The translations under genes were made by a program, and so were the position numbers. A model generated the notes under the pieces. That model saw only the letters and a list, made by a program, of their open reading frames with translations, had not been told where the DNA came from and ran no database searches. Below, one piece after another: positions 44,690-55,451 of a stretch of 64,000 bases of DNA. The DNA comes from Delphinapterus leucas (Eukaryota; Chordata; Mammalia; Artiodactyla; Monodontidae). The first letter of the stretch is position 1; every line of letters starts with the position of its first letter. The stretch lies in NCBI RefSeq assembly GCF_002288925.2, contig NW_022098076.1, forward strand, positions 66,305,332 to 66,369,331. Direction: 5' to 3'.

Positions 44690-44790
44690 GGGGACATATG
44701 TATGCATATAGCTGACTCACTTTGGTGTACAACAGAAACTAACCCAGTGTTGTGAAGCAATTATACTCCAATAAAGATCTATTTTTTAAA
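44690..44790 (+). mobile_element. L1 3' terminus (sense)
   Basis: 'gctgactcactttggtgtac', 'aacagaaactaacccagtgt' and 'attatactccaataaagatc' followed by an A-rich tail is the cetartiodactyl-type L1 3' end. Confidence 0.85.
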
Positions 44791-44921
44791 AAAAAGAGCA
44801 AGGAATTAGAAATCACCTTCTATAGAAAAAATTTTCTGTACCGCAAAATAAATTGTTACTTTTTTTGAAAAAACAAAGAGAAAAGCTTTCATAGGAAATA
44901 CAAACTAAAATATTAAGGGGC

Positions 44922-44961
44922 CTATCTATCTATCTACCTATCTATCTATCATCTATCTAGA
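44922..44961. repeat. (CTAT)n microsatellite, imperfect
   Basis: 'cctatctatctatctaccta' and further CTAT/TATC units. Confidence 0.9.
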
Positions 44962-44964
44962 TAC

Positions 44965-46150
44965 AGATATTTATTCAGTATCATTATGACCATTTAGGTT
45001 GTTTCCAGTTGTCTGCTATTATGAACAACACTGTATGGATGTTCTTGCATGTCTCTTTTGCTGCACACACGAAAACTTTTCTTTATGGTATTTGTTTGAA
45101 ATTAAACTGCTGAACCTCAGGGCATATGAATTTTTTAACTTTATTGGAAAATGTGGATGAGCCAATGTGCATTCCCCTCAGTGTGTGTGTTAAGTGTTGC
45201 TGTTTCTCCACATCCTTGCCAACACGTGGGACTGTATGACTTTACATTTTCTGTCAATCTGGTGAGTATAAATGGCATCTATCTGTGGTTTCAATCTGTA
45301 TTTCCTTGATTTCTGATAAGGGAACAACATTTTCATATGTTTTTGACTCTTTGTTTTCCTCTTCAGTGAAATGTTTGTTCATGCCTTTGCCCATCAACTT
45401 AGTTGCCTTTTTTACTTCGAGGAGTTCAAAGTATTCTGCATACTAAGCCTCTTTACTATATGTATTGCCAATATCTTCTACCAATGAGTGGATTATTTTC
45501 ACCTGTTAAATGAGGTCCTTTAAAGCACAGACGTTTTAAACTTTGGTGTACTCAAAAATATCAATATTTTCCTTTATAGTTTGTTTGTTTATTTGGTCAT
45601 ATTGAAGTAAGTTCTTTACTTAGCCTAAGTCTATCAAGAAAAGGTTTATTTGAAATTTTAAGATTTTTTGGCTATATTGTGAGGGATTTAGCTCTATATT
45701 TTCAATATACATAGCCAATTGTCCAAACACAAGTCATTTAAAACTCCATCCTTTCTTCACTAATATGCAAATTCCCTTCTATGATATATCAATATATGTG
45801 TGGTTCAGTTTCTGGACTACTTTGTTCATTTATTTATTTTTCCCACATCAATAACGTACTATCATGTTATCTTCATAACCAGAACTTAACATCTGCCAGG
45901 ACAAGTCATCCAACCTTTTTTTTCTTTTTATATAGATTGTTTTTGTTTTCTACGATTGGCAACCTTGGTCTTCAATACAAATTTTAGAATCAAGATACAT
46001 AAAAATCTGATTGAGATTTTGATTGGAATTATATTGACTCTATATATAGATTTGGAAAAAACTGATATCTTTAATAGTTTTTCCACCCAGGACTGTAGTA
46101 CATCTCTCCATTTATGCTTTCTTTTTTTTCTTATGTGTCCTAGCAACGCA
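44965..46150 (-). mobile_element. L1 ORF2 end and 3' region (antisense, long)
   Basis: 'gttgtttccagttgtctgct', 'tctccacatccttgccaaca', 'atttccttgatttctgataa', 'tttgcccatcaacttagttg' and, at the right, 'tttgattggaattatattga' and 'catctctccatttatgcttt' are antisense L1 ORF2/3' landmarks in continuous order. Multiple small gaps and no open frame of length. Confidence 0.85.
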
Positions 46151-46619
46151 TTAAAATTCCTTGTATCCAGTGATCCTACATTTGCAGTGGGAGGGCCTTG
46201 TTCCACATCAGTTCCTCCTGCCATATCTACTGGTACTATCTTCAAACTCTGGCAAGCCATAAGTCAGATCAGTATTTTTAAATAGGTTCTTCAAAATTTA
46301 ATGCTCCAGTGACCAAGGCTGATAGTTATAGCCGTACATAGAAAATATGAAATAAGAAAACCTGTAAGAGGTTTCAGTTTACTTGAAATTAAAATGGGTT
46401 AAGAAAATTATAATCCTAACCCAAGGCATTCCTTTTTCGTTAACCTCTTCCCCAATCTTATTTCTAGAACAACTCTGAAACTTCTATTCCATTGGAATCT
46501 TCTAATATTAGCTTCTGTTCAAGAATATCCACGTAAATTCTGCTTTTTCCCCTGGACTTCAAAATGACGTTAATGCTTTCTTTTCCAATCCCCCAAGTGG
46601 TCAAAAGCAAGGAGGCTTC
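46151..46619. other. Unassigned intergenic sequence
   Basis: Nothing recognised beyond the L1 boundary. Confidence 0.3.
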
Positions 46620-46735
46620 CCCTCCTAATTTTTATTATAAAAATTTCAAACAGAAAATTTGCAAGAATAATAAAGTAGCAACCACATACCCACAACCTAG
46701 TTTCTTCAGTTATTAATATTTCCCCATATTTAATC
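46620..46735 (-). mobile_element. Old L1-like fragment (antisense)
   Basis: 'aaatttcaaacagaaaattt', 'cacatacccacaacctagtt' and 'tattaatatttccccatatt' resemble an old L1ME-type antisense region. Low certainty. Confidence 0.45.
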
Positions 46736-46787
46736 TCTCTCTCTCTACCTATTTATCTATCATCTATCTATCCATCCCATCTATCTT
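46736..46787. repeat. (TC)n/(TCTA)n compound simple repeat
   Basis: 'ctctctctctctacctattt' grading into 'atctatcatctatctatcca'. Confidence 0.85.
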
Positions 46788-46792
46788 ACGCA

Positions 46793-47105
46793 GCTAGAAC
46801 TGCCATGACAAAATACTGTAAAATGGGCGGCTTAAACAAAAGAATTTTATTTTCTCCAATTGTGAAGTTTATTGCCATCCAGTTGTGTCCTCACATGATC
46901 TTTTCTCTGTGCATGTGTACTCCTCCTGTCTCTTTCTCTGCTCGTAAGGATATCAGTCTTATATGATAAAGACCCTACTCTTGTGACATTATCTAACCTT
47001 AGTTGCTTCTTTAAAAGCCATCTCCTAATACAGTCACATTGGTGATTAGGGTTTCAACATATGAATTTGGGGGAGGGGGCGGAATCACAATTCAGTCCAT
47101 AAATG
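46793..47105 (-). mobile_element. MaLR-type LTR (MLT1-like, antisense, internally shortened)
   Basis: 'agctagaactgccatgacaa', 'aatactgtaaaatgggcggc', 'gtgtcctcacatgatctttt', 'gccatctcctaatacagtca' and 'ggggcggaatcacaattcag' follow antisense MLT1-like order with shortening in the middle. Confidence 0.65.
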
Positions 47106-47158
47106 TGTGTATGTTTGTATGTATGTATCTGTCTATCCATCTATCTATCATCTCTTTA
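47106..47158. repeat. (TGTA)n/(TCTA)n compound simple repeat
   Basis: 'gtatgtttgtatgtatgtat' followed by 'ctatccatctatctatcatc'. Similar in structure to the repeat at 46736 on the other side of the LTR-like insertion. Confidence 0.85.
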
Positions 47159-47290
47159 TCTTGTTGAAACTTTTCAATGTAAATTCAAGTCTTCATGACA
47201 CTTTATCCTTAAATATTTTAACAAACATCTCCTAAAAATAAGAGCATTCTCCTGAATAACAAATACCATTATATCATCTAAGAAAAGAAA

Positions 47291-47344
47291 CAATAATATA
47301 CTAAAACGATCTAGTATCAATAATATACTAAAACCATCTAGTAT
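47291..47344. repeat. 27-bp tandem duplication
   Basis: 'caataatatactaaaacgat'+'ctagtat' (47291-47317) is repeated directly at 47318-47344 with a single g-to-c difference. Confidence 0.95.
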
Positions 47345-48314
47345 CCCAGCGGTGAGTTTTCTACTTCTCCCTTCTATACCTGTTAGTATTCATCTTTTAA
47401 GATAGGCTTTTATCATCAACTAGGGATAAACTTTGGTTGCTTCTAAACAGTCAAGTTAAGTTAAAGCACAGATTCTTACGCTGGGATTCCTAGTGATCCA
47501 AGGATACACTTCAGGAGTTTTGTGAATCTCTTGAAATTGTCTACAAGTACATTTTTCTTGGGAAGAGGTCCATAGTATACTCAGATTCTCAAAGGTATCT
47601 GTCATACCTCAGAAAATTAAGAACAATTCTCCTAAATTGTCTTGGTTATCCAGTGTCACATATGGAGCTCTCTGTGTTGACTTAGACCTAAGAATTATAC
47701 CAGCTTAGAAATATTGATATGTTCGGTTTAAGAATGCATATTGCTATTTAAAGGCCAAATAGGAGCTATAATATTTTGAAAAGCGAAGGGAAAAAAATGT
47801 AACTATTAATTAGGATCCAGTTAATGGTGCTATCGTGAAGGATAATAACTTCTTAGCTTAAATAATTTTCAATATCTTGATCATGAGTACCATTAGGGAA
47901 ATTAGTGACTGAGCTGGGTTCTTTGTTAGTCTGTAAAATTAAAACATACCCTAAAAATTACAGCATCATCTTTGGCAGACAGGCACTAATGACTCGGGCT
48001 GACAGGTTAGTTTAGCTCAAGCATCTCATAGATGATTAAACTTAATGAGTGAAGTGTAAGCAGGACTCTACTTAATGAATGTGCTAATTGTTTTTCTTGT
48101 TGCAAACATCAGTGCTGCTTTTAACCACAATATACAGATTAGCAGCCAATTCATTATGCTTTGTTTAATGAGTTTATATTTATACAATATAATGGCATTG
48201 TTAAATCCACATAGTACCCTTCTTAATATTCAAAGCACTTTACCAGGGCATGCTATTTTAAGCTCAAAGCCATCCTTTGTCAGGAGGGAGGGCAAGGACA
48301 GTATACCTATTTTA
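47345..48314. other. Unassigned AT-rich intergenic sequence
   Basis: No gene or repeat recognised. The frame at 48075-48344 runs into MIR and is chance. Confidence 0.35.
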
Positions 48315-48565
48315 GCATATGGTGGTTATGAGCCCAGACGCTGAATTCCTGCGTCCTGGGACTGAGTCCTGGACACTTACCAGCTGTCCGATCTCAGAAA
48401 ATTTATTGATCGCTCTGAATCTCAGCTGTCTCGTTCAAAAAGTGGAGTGGAGTGAGTGATATAGTATCTACCCCATGGGGTGCTACAGGGTTTGGTAATA
48501 GTTTGCAAAGCGTTTAAAGCAATGCTGAATACACTGTAAGCCTCATAAGTATGTTATTAAAAATA
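48315..48565 (+). mobile_element. MIR SINE (sense)
   Basis: 'tcctgggactgagtcctgga', 'cagctgtccgatctcagaaa', 'tctgaatctcagctgtctcg' and the tail 'tttgcaaagcgtttaaagca' follow sense MIR order. Confidence 0.75.
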
Positions 48566-48925
48566 GCAAAGGACATCACTTATATGTGGAATCCGAAAAT
48601 ATGATACAAATGAACTTATTTACAAAACAGAAACAGACTCACCGACATAGGAAACAAACTTATGGTTATCAAAAAGGAAAGAGAGGGAGGGAAGGATAAA
48701 TTGGGAATTTCAGATTAACGGACACACACCACTATATATAAAATAGATAAACCACAAGGACCTACTGTCTAGCACAGGGAACTATATTCAATATCTTGTA
48801 ATAACCTATAATGGAAAAGAATCCGAAAAAAAGTACATGTATGTGTATATATATAACTGAATCACTTTGCTGTATACCTGAAACATTGTAAATCAACTAT
48901 ACTTCAATAAAACAAAGTTCAAAAT
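48560..48925 (+). mobile_element. L1 3' UTR (sense)
   Basis: 'catcacttatatgtggaatc', 'aatgaacttatttacaaaac', 'aaggacctactgtctagcac', 'ctgaatcactttgctgtata' and 'atcaactatacttcaataaa' make up a well-preserved cetartiodactyl L1 3' end with an A-rich tail. It inserted just downstream of MIR. Confidence 0.9.
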
Positions 48926-48969
48926 AAACAAATATTTAAACAGAAATTATCAGTTACATCTCTACCCTC

Positions 48970-49370
48970 ATGATCCGTTCTCTGCAGAGCAACCAGAGCG
49001 ATCTTTTAAAACCAAGAGTCCCTTCAGGCCACCTGCCTGCTTAAAATACTGAGGACTGCCCATTCCAAGAGGAATGAAATGCAAACCATACACCGTGGCC
49101 ACGTACAGTATGGCTCGTGCCTCATTCTGCACTCTTATCCTTCTCTCTGCATCCCAGCTCTGTGCTCTGTGCTGGTCTCCTTTCTGTTTCTCAGATACAC
49201 CAAGCTCTTTTCTGCTTTAAGGTCTTTGCCTGGACCGCCCTCCTCACAGATCCATAGACACCTCCAGACTCACATCTCAACTCAGAGCAGATTCAGGAGC
49301 ACAGCATGCCTTCTCTGACCAACCTACCTCAATTACACTCGGCCAAGGCCACTGCCCTGTTTAATGAATA
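48970..49370 (+). mobile_element. L2 LINE fragment (sense)
   Basis: 'agcaaccagagcgatctttt', 'ccacctgcctgcttaaaata', 'tctttgcctggaccgccctc' and 'gcatgccttctctgaccaac' are L2 3' landmarks in sense order. Confidence 0.7.
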
Positions 49371-49446
49371 AATGAATAGATTTTGGGGAACCTCAGGGTT
49401 CATAGCACACTATCATCATTGGTCCCTGTTTTATCCTGTTTTCTTT

Positions 49447-49654
49447 TTTCTTTTTTTTTTTGCGGTACGCGGGCCTCTCACTGTTGTGGCCTCTCCCGTT
49501 GCGGAGCACAGGCTCCGGACGTGTAGGCTCAGCGGCCATGGCTCACGGGCCCAGCCGCTCCGCAGCATGTGGGATCTTCCCGGACCGGGGCACGAACCCG
49601 TGTCCCCTGCATCGGCAGGCGAACTCTCAACCACTGTGCCACCAGGGAAGCCCC
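49447..49654 (-). mobile_element. CHR-type SINE (short form)
   Basis: Antisense copy with a T-run, 'gcggtacgcgggcctctcac' and the end 'gccaccagggaagcccc'. Perfect 15-bp target duplication 'tatcctgttttcttt' at 49432-49446 and 49655-49669. Confidence 0.97.
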
Positions 49655-49879
49655 TATCCTGTTTTCTTTATAGCACTTCTCACATGAACAGTGCATAAGG
49701 ATATATATAGAGAGATATAGGATATTTACTTATCTGATAAATTTGTAGTGGCACGTAAGTCCTTTAGAACTCAGACTCTCACTGACTCAAACTAGAATTC
49801 TTTTCATATGCTCTCTTAGACAGGATTCTCAAAGTTCAGTGTGTGCTGTGCCCCCTGTCGATGAAAATGAATACATAGT

Positions 49880-50200
49880 CAATCTACAAAAGAAGTGGAA
49901 ATTTTATTTGAGCCAAATTTGAGGATTATAACCCAGGAACAGCAACTCAGAAAGCTCAGAGAACTGTTCTGCCTGTTAGACGTCAAGACACAGTTGTATA
50001 AGCTTCTTTGAGACAGAGGACTGTACATCAAATGACTTATTATTGACAGTTTACATAATCCGGCTCTGAGTGCCATGCCACCCCTTATCAAGAAGGAATG
50101 TTATCTTAAAGGAGTTGTCTTAAGAGAAGTTGCTCTTTATGGGTGAGCAGGAATTTCTGCCGATGAGGAAGGTTTTGGTCAATGCCTAATGCAGATACAC
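49880..50200 (-). mobile_element. Possible LTR fragment (antisense)
   Basis: 'ggaaattttatttgagccaa', 'gaggattataacccaggaac' and 'ggttttggtcaatgcctaat' recall a cetartiodactyl endogenous-retrovirus LTR read in antisense. No boundaries or partner LTR were found. Confidence 0.4.
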
Positions 50201-50319
50201 AGTACATAGTAGAGGGGAGAGAGGAGGCCAAAGGGCAGAGAAAATTTTTTTTATGTTTAAATTTTTCTTGTCTTGCCAGAAAACATGAATTTCATTTCAC
50301 ACCATCCTCAGAGTTTCTG

Positions 50320-50670
50320 ATTCAGTTGGGTCAGGGAAGATCTCTTTGGGGAGGTGACATTCAAGTTGGAACAGAAATGATTCAATCCCCTGGGTGCTGA
50401 AGGAAGAGTTCCAGGTAGAGGGAACAGCAGGTACAAATACTCTGAGCTGAGGAAAGAGCTTTAGTGTTTGAGTGACAGAAGGGAGGCTGGTATGGCTGAA
50501 GGGTGGTGAGTGAGTGGAAAAGAATTCCAGGCCAATGTTGAAGAGGAAGCAGGGACTGGGTCAGGCAGCACCTGAGTGGCCTTGCGGAGGAGAGTAGATG
50601 TACTCTGAGTGCAGTGGGAGAGCTTTGGGAAGCTTTAAACAGGGGAGAAACCTGACCCGGTTCACATAGT
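50320..50670 (-). mobile_element. L2 LINE 3' region (antisense)
   Basis: 'gaggtgacattcaagttgga', 'gttccaggtagagggaacag', 'gagagctttgggaagcttta' follow antisense L2 order. Confidence 0.78.
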
Positions 50671-51174
50671 TTTAAACCAACACTCAGAGAGTCTCGGAAG
50701 GGGGTAAGAAATGCATTCTTCCTTTTCCTCTGAAGCAATCATTGCCCCTATACTGTCCTCCTGCAGCATTTTTTGGACTCTAAAGCTGCCATAGAACTAC
50801 TTTAAGGTGGGTTGTTGCCATTGTGGAAAACAGATATATGTCTGCCTCAATCCCAAATCTGGAGGGAAATCTCAAGCTCACAGGCCCTGCTTAGGGAACA
50901 GCCCAGGAAGTTCCTCATGTGGAGGAATCATATTCTGCCCCACCTGTCCTATTGCCTTGGCCCCAGTGACTGGACCAGGAGAGACGCCAGCGAAGCCAAC
51001 CTACAGGCTGGTTAACACTTTGGGAAGTGGCCCGCCTAGCCCAGCAAGGTCAGGGATAGCGAGCAAACCACTCCAAAGAGACTGTGTTTTGTAGCAGCAG
51101 CAGCAGCAGATGCTAGCGGGAGGAGGAGCTCATATACAGAGCAAGGCCGTGAGCGCGGTTAGAAACGGGCAGAA
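50671..51174. other. Unassigned sequence
   Basis: The plus frame at 50807-51094 begins 'MGCCHCGKQIYVC' with two CxxC-like pairs, but no family is recognised and no splice sites frame it. A (GCA)5 run lies at about 51094-51108. Confidence 0.3.
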
Positions 51175-51378
51175 GGGCTTCCCCGGTGGCGCAGTGGTTG
51201 AGAGTCCGCCTGCCGATGCAGGGGACGCGGGTTCGCGTCCCGGTCCGGGAAGATCCCACATGCCGCGGAGCGGCTGGGCCCGTGAGCCATGGCCGCAGAG
51301 CCTGCGCGTCCGGAGCCTGTGCTCCGCAACGGGAGGGGCCACAGCAGTGAGAGGCCCGCATACCGCAAAAAAAAAAAG
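51175..51378 (+). mobile_element. CHR-type SINE (short form)
   Basis: Head 'gggcttccccggtggcgcag' with B-box variant 'ggttcgcgtcc', CpG-dense body, and a short A tail at 51367-51378. The target duplication is weak ('gggcagaa' left, 'gagcagaa' right). Confidence 0.94.
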
Positions 51379-52083
51379 AGCAGAAATTATTGGTAAGCAT
51401 TAAAGGCCGAGAAAGAGGCCCAGAGCAGTGGGGGAGTCAAGGCAAAAAGATGCTGATCTTTATCTATGGAGTCAATTAATTTGTACCGCTCGCTGGGAAG
51501 TGGAATAGATGGAAACCGAAGGGACCTGGCTTGTATGGGAGAGCAGGGTCCTCCAGGAAATCCATTTCAGGAAGGCCTGGATGCAGGGCTCTTCCCGGGT
51601 TCTCTGCCTTGATGGTCTCATTTCTACATTTGTCCCACCCGTCCCACCGTACAGCGCGGCGCCTCCCCCATCCGCCTCCATTATCCAAGCCCTTTGCCAG
51701 AATGAAGCCTGACAGTCACACTGCACTTAGGAATATCATGTTTACTGAATCCCCTTACACCCTTCAGGTGTAGGACTCTATCATAATTTAGGCCAGAATA
51801 AATATGTCTTCATTTTCAGTTGAAACTTTAGTTTTAGACTTGCCTTCAGAGGAAGAAGGAAACTCCTATAGTATCAAATTAGGAGATAACAGCCCAAGTG
51901 ACTGTAAATTACTATAGAATAACAAAGCCCCCTCCTAAGATATAATTTCTAAATTATCGAGCTGCACACTTATGGTTTATACATTTATATGTATATAGAC
52001 ATTCTAAAAGTTAAATGTAACATATAATAACATTTTCTTATGGATGCAAAAGAGATGCATCACTCCTCTGTTTAGAATCCTTT

Positions 52084-52084
<1 letters not shown>
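51379..52084. other. Unassigned sequence between two opposed SINEs
   Basis: The part 51480-51730 is GC-richer with several CpGs; frames overlap on both strands and none is recognised. It could be a remnant of an older element. Confidence 0.3.
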
Positions 52085-52115
<31 letters not shown>

Positions 52116-52294
52116 GCGGTACGCGGGCCTCTCACTGTTGTGGCCTCTCCCATTGCGGAGCACAGGCTCCAGACGCGCAGGCTCAGCGGGCCCAGCCGCT
52201 CCGCGGCATGTGGGATCTTCCCAGACCGGGGCACAAACCCGTGTCCCCTGCATCGGCAGGCGGACTCTCAACCACTGCACCACCAGGGAAGACC
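52085..52294 (-). mobile_element. CHR-type SINE (short form) with internal deletion and (TTTTG)n tail
   Basis: Antisense copy whose A tail has become a pentanucleotide repeat (TTTTG units at about 52085-52114). Relative to the neighbouring copies the 'ccatggctcacg' zone is missing (about 12 bp, after 'caggctcagcg'). Perfect 12-bp target duplication 'tagaatcctttt' at 52073-52084 and 52295-52306. Confidence 0.95.
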
Positions 52295-52329
52295 TAGAAT
52301 CCTTTTCTAGTAACCCAATAACCTTTAGG

Positions 52330-52755
52330 ACATAATCCCAAATCTTTAGAAGGGCACATGAAGCCCATCTCTATGGGCTGGTTTTCCTTCTTCTTTGTCT
52401 CCTAAAATGCAAAGTTTCTGCTCCAACTGTATGGAACCACCTACAATATCCCAAACGGTTGTTGTCTCTCATGCCTTGTACTGTGTTTATGCATGGCTGC
52501 CCTGGGAAGCCTCGTTCCAACTGCTGCCTCTCTAGTTTGAGCTATTCCCTTCCTCTGTGCCCTCATCTTGCTTTGAGCTCACGTCCTCCGTCATGTTTTC
52601 ATATGTTCCACTGGACTCTTCTGTTTTTACTCTTCTATTCTAGGCTTGGCTCTGAGCTTCCAGAAAGCAGGGACTCTATCTTTCTCCAGTGCCAATCATA
52701 GCACCAAGCATACATAATGTGTGGCCCACAATAAATGTTTATTGAATGAATCTAC
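52330..52755 (+). mobile_element. L2 LINE 3' region (sense)
   Basis: 'tgggaagcctcgttccaact', 'gcttccagaaagcagggact' and the terminus 'aataaatgtttattgaatga' give a sense L2 3' end. Confidence 0.8.
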
Positions 52756-54159
52756 AAAGTCTAGCGCTGCTGTCTGAAACAGAGGTATAACTTGGGGTTT
52801 CCTCGGAATGACAGATTCTCTACTCTCAACATTTATGCTATAGAAAATGCATAAGATCATTCTTCACACGTGATTCTTAGATAGTGCTGTACAAGGATGG
52901 CAAGCTCCATGAAGGTGTTTTCTCTCTCAGGAGAGCATGTCCATTCCTTTGTGTCATCCAGCACAGTTTTTACTTAATATACTTATTTCTTTTTGGCCTT
53001 TCTGCAAGCTGGATGTGAGACGGTCCCTTTCTCTTCACTAGGCACAACGCAGTATGGCACTTCATTGGCACTCGGTGACCATTTGGCAGGATGTGTTTGA
53101 GATGAATCACCCTGTGAATAAGTGTCATACTTTTAATTGGTGTGCCCAGCTCTGAAAACAAGTCACATAATTTAATTCTCCAAAAACAAACTGAGAGGTA
53201 GGAATTGCTATGACTATTTTACTGGTAAGAAAATAGCCTAAAGAAAGATTGACTCGACAAAATAACAGTCAATGGTAGGAATAAAGGCTTGGACCCAAGG
53301 TATTCTGACAGGAAGTCAATTTTTTACCTCTACAATTATCTTTAGAGAAAATTTCAGGAGTGCTAAAATATGGATGGCTGTTCTGAAGTTCACCCCGGTG
53401 GAAATTGTCCCTGTGGTAAATGCACACTAGGAAAGAGAAAGAAAATCAACAAGGAGACAATGAAATGATGGTAGAAATGATCCAAAGGGCCTATTGAACA
53501 TGCTACTTATGTTTACCTTAGTCACTATAGTGATCTAATTTATCGTAATACATGGAGACCTAAATCCCTAGTTTACACCAAAAAAATAAACTCCCTGTAG
53601 TCTCACTTATACGTCATGTCATCTTCAGGAAGCTTTTTATGAGCTGAGTTTGTGTTGACATTGAAGTCTTATCAGTCAAACAAGAGTGAAGAAAACTCAA
53701 ATGCAGAATTCATTTCTGTCAAGATTTTTTATTGGGTGACAACCAATCAAAATGAGGCTCTGAGTTCATTATTCTAGTTTTTAGAATGCCTGCTCAAAAC
53801 AAACACTACAAAATATTTTGTTTTCATAACATAATGCTTTGTACCTGTTAGTGTAAAGCACCATGACTCAGAAATTGTAGTTACCATGTCTACACACTAT
53901 GGCAAAACCTGCTGTAAGAGCACATGAAGACAGTATAAGCTTCTGTGACTTATGATGACCAAATGGCATTGATTCTTATCTCTGTGAATTAAAAGCTTGG
54001 GAAATGTCTATGGACCTTCCCCTTGGATGTCATATTGTCTGCTAATCTATAGAAATAACTTCTTGTCTAGTCCCATAATAAATTCAGATGTTTTAATACA
54101 GAATTCCTCAAATGATTTTAGCCAAAATGTACAGTGAAAGAAAGAGTTATTACTTCTGC
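52756..54159. other. Mostly unassigned intergenic sequence
   Basis: A diverged antisense MIR is likely at about 53160-53320 ('aaactgagaggtaggaattg', 'ggcttggacccaaggtattc'). Nothing else is recognised. Confidence 0.4.
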
Positions 54160-54545
54160 CCGTGGCAGGAACGGGGAGACTACTGAAAGGGTGAGGCATT
54201 TGGGGTGGATCTTGGAGGATGAAGAGGACCTTACTGGATGGATGAGGAGACTAACACTTCCCTGGTCAGGGGACAGCATGAACAAAGACTTAAAGGTGAG
54301 ATTCATCTGCAGTGGGTACTGAGAGTTTACAGAATTCCTGTGAGCATGGAGGACAAAGAGAGAAGGGAGGAAGGCAAGGATGGGGAAATAAGACCGGGGA
54401 GGTAAGTTGAAGCCAAGTCAAGAAGAGCTTTATAACATATTCAGTCATTTAGGCTTTATGCTGAAAGCAATTGGGAATTATTTCATCATATGAAATGGTG
54501 CTTAAGAAATTAGAGATAAAGGTCCACATATAAAGAATGAATCAG
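54160..54545 (-). mobile_element. L2 LINE fragment (antisense), target of the L1 insertion
   Basis: 'ggtggatcttggaggatgaa', 'ctggtcaggggacagcatga', 'agagctttataacatattca' and 'ggctttatgctgaaagcaat' follow antisense L2 order up to the L1 start. Confidence 0.7.
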
Positions 54546-55451
54546 GGAAATTGGTTCAAGATGGTGGAGTAGAAGGATGTGTGCTCACTCCCTCTTGTGA
54601 GAGCACTGGAATCACAACTAAGTGCTGAACAATCATTGTCAGGAAGACACTGGAACTCACCAAAAAAGATAACCCATATCCAAAGACAAAGGAGAAGCTG
54701 CAATGATATGGTAGGAGGGGCACAATCACAATAAAATCAAATCCCATAACCACTGGGTGGGTGACTCACAAACTGGAGAACACTTATACCATAGAAGTCC
54801 ATCCACTGGAGTAAAGGTTCTGAGCCCCACGTCAGGCTTCCCAACCTGGGGGTCTGGCAACGGGAGGAGGAATTCCTAGAGAATCAGACTTTGAAGCCCA
54901 GTGGGATTTGGTTGCAGGACTTTGACAGGACTGGGGGAAACAGAGACTCCACTCTTGGAGGGGACACACAAAGTAGTGTGCACATCAGGACCCAGGAGAA
55001 GGAGCAGTGACGCCATAGGAGACTGAGCCAGACCTACCAGCTAGTGTAGGAGGGTCTCCTGCAGAGGCAGGGGTTGGCTGTGGCTCACCATGGGGGCAAG
55101 GACACAGGCGGCAGAAGCTCTGGGAAGTACTCCTTGGCATGAGCCTTCCTGGAGTCCACCATTAGACCCGCCAAAGAGCCTGTAGCCTCCAGTGCTGAGT
55201 TGCCTCAGGCCAAACAACCAACAGGGAGGGAACTCAGCCCCACCCATCAGCAGACAAGCAGATTAAAGTTTTACTGAGTTCTGCCCACCAGAGCAACACT
55301 CAGTTCTACCCACCACCAGTCCCTCCCATCAGGAAACTTGCACAAACCTCTTAGATAGCTTCATCCACCAGAGGGCAGACAACAGAAGCAAGAAGATCTA
55401 CAATCCTGCAGCCTGTGGAACAAAAACCGCATTCACAGAAAGAAAGACAAA
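54546..55451 (+). promoter_or_regulatory. L1 5' UTR / internal promoter region
   Basis: About 0.9 kb precedes ORF1. L1 5' UTRs hold an internal pol II promoter (family knowledge). This copy lacks the CpG density of a young promoter and has probably decayed; activity is unknown. Confidence 0.6.

Noticed and set aside
50807..51094. Frame starting MGCCHCGKQIYVC, resembling a zinc-binding start
   Set aside because: The CxxC-like pairs are not followed by a consistent zinc-ribbon pattern, and no related protein is recognised.
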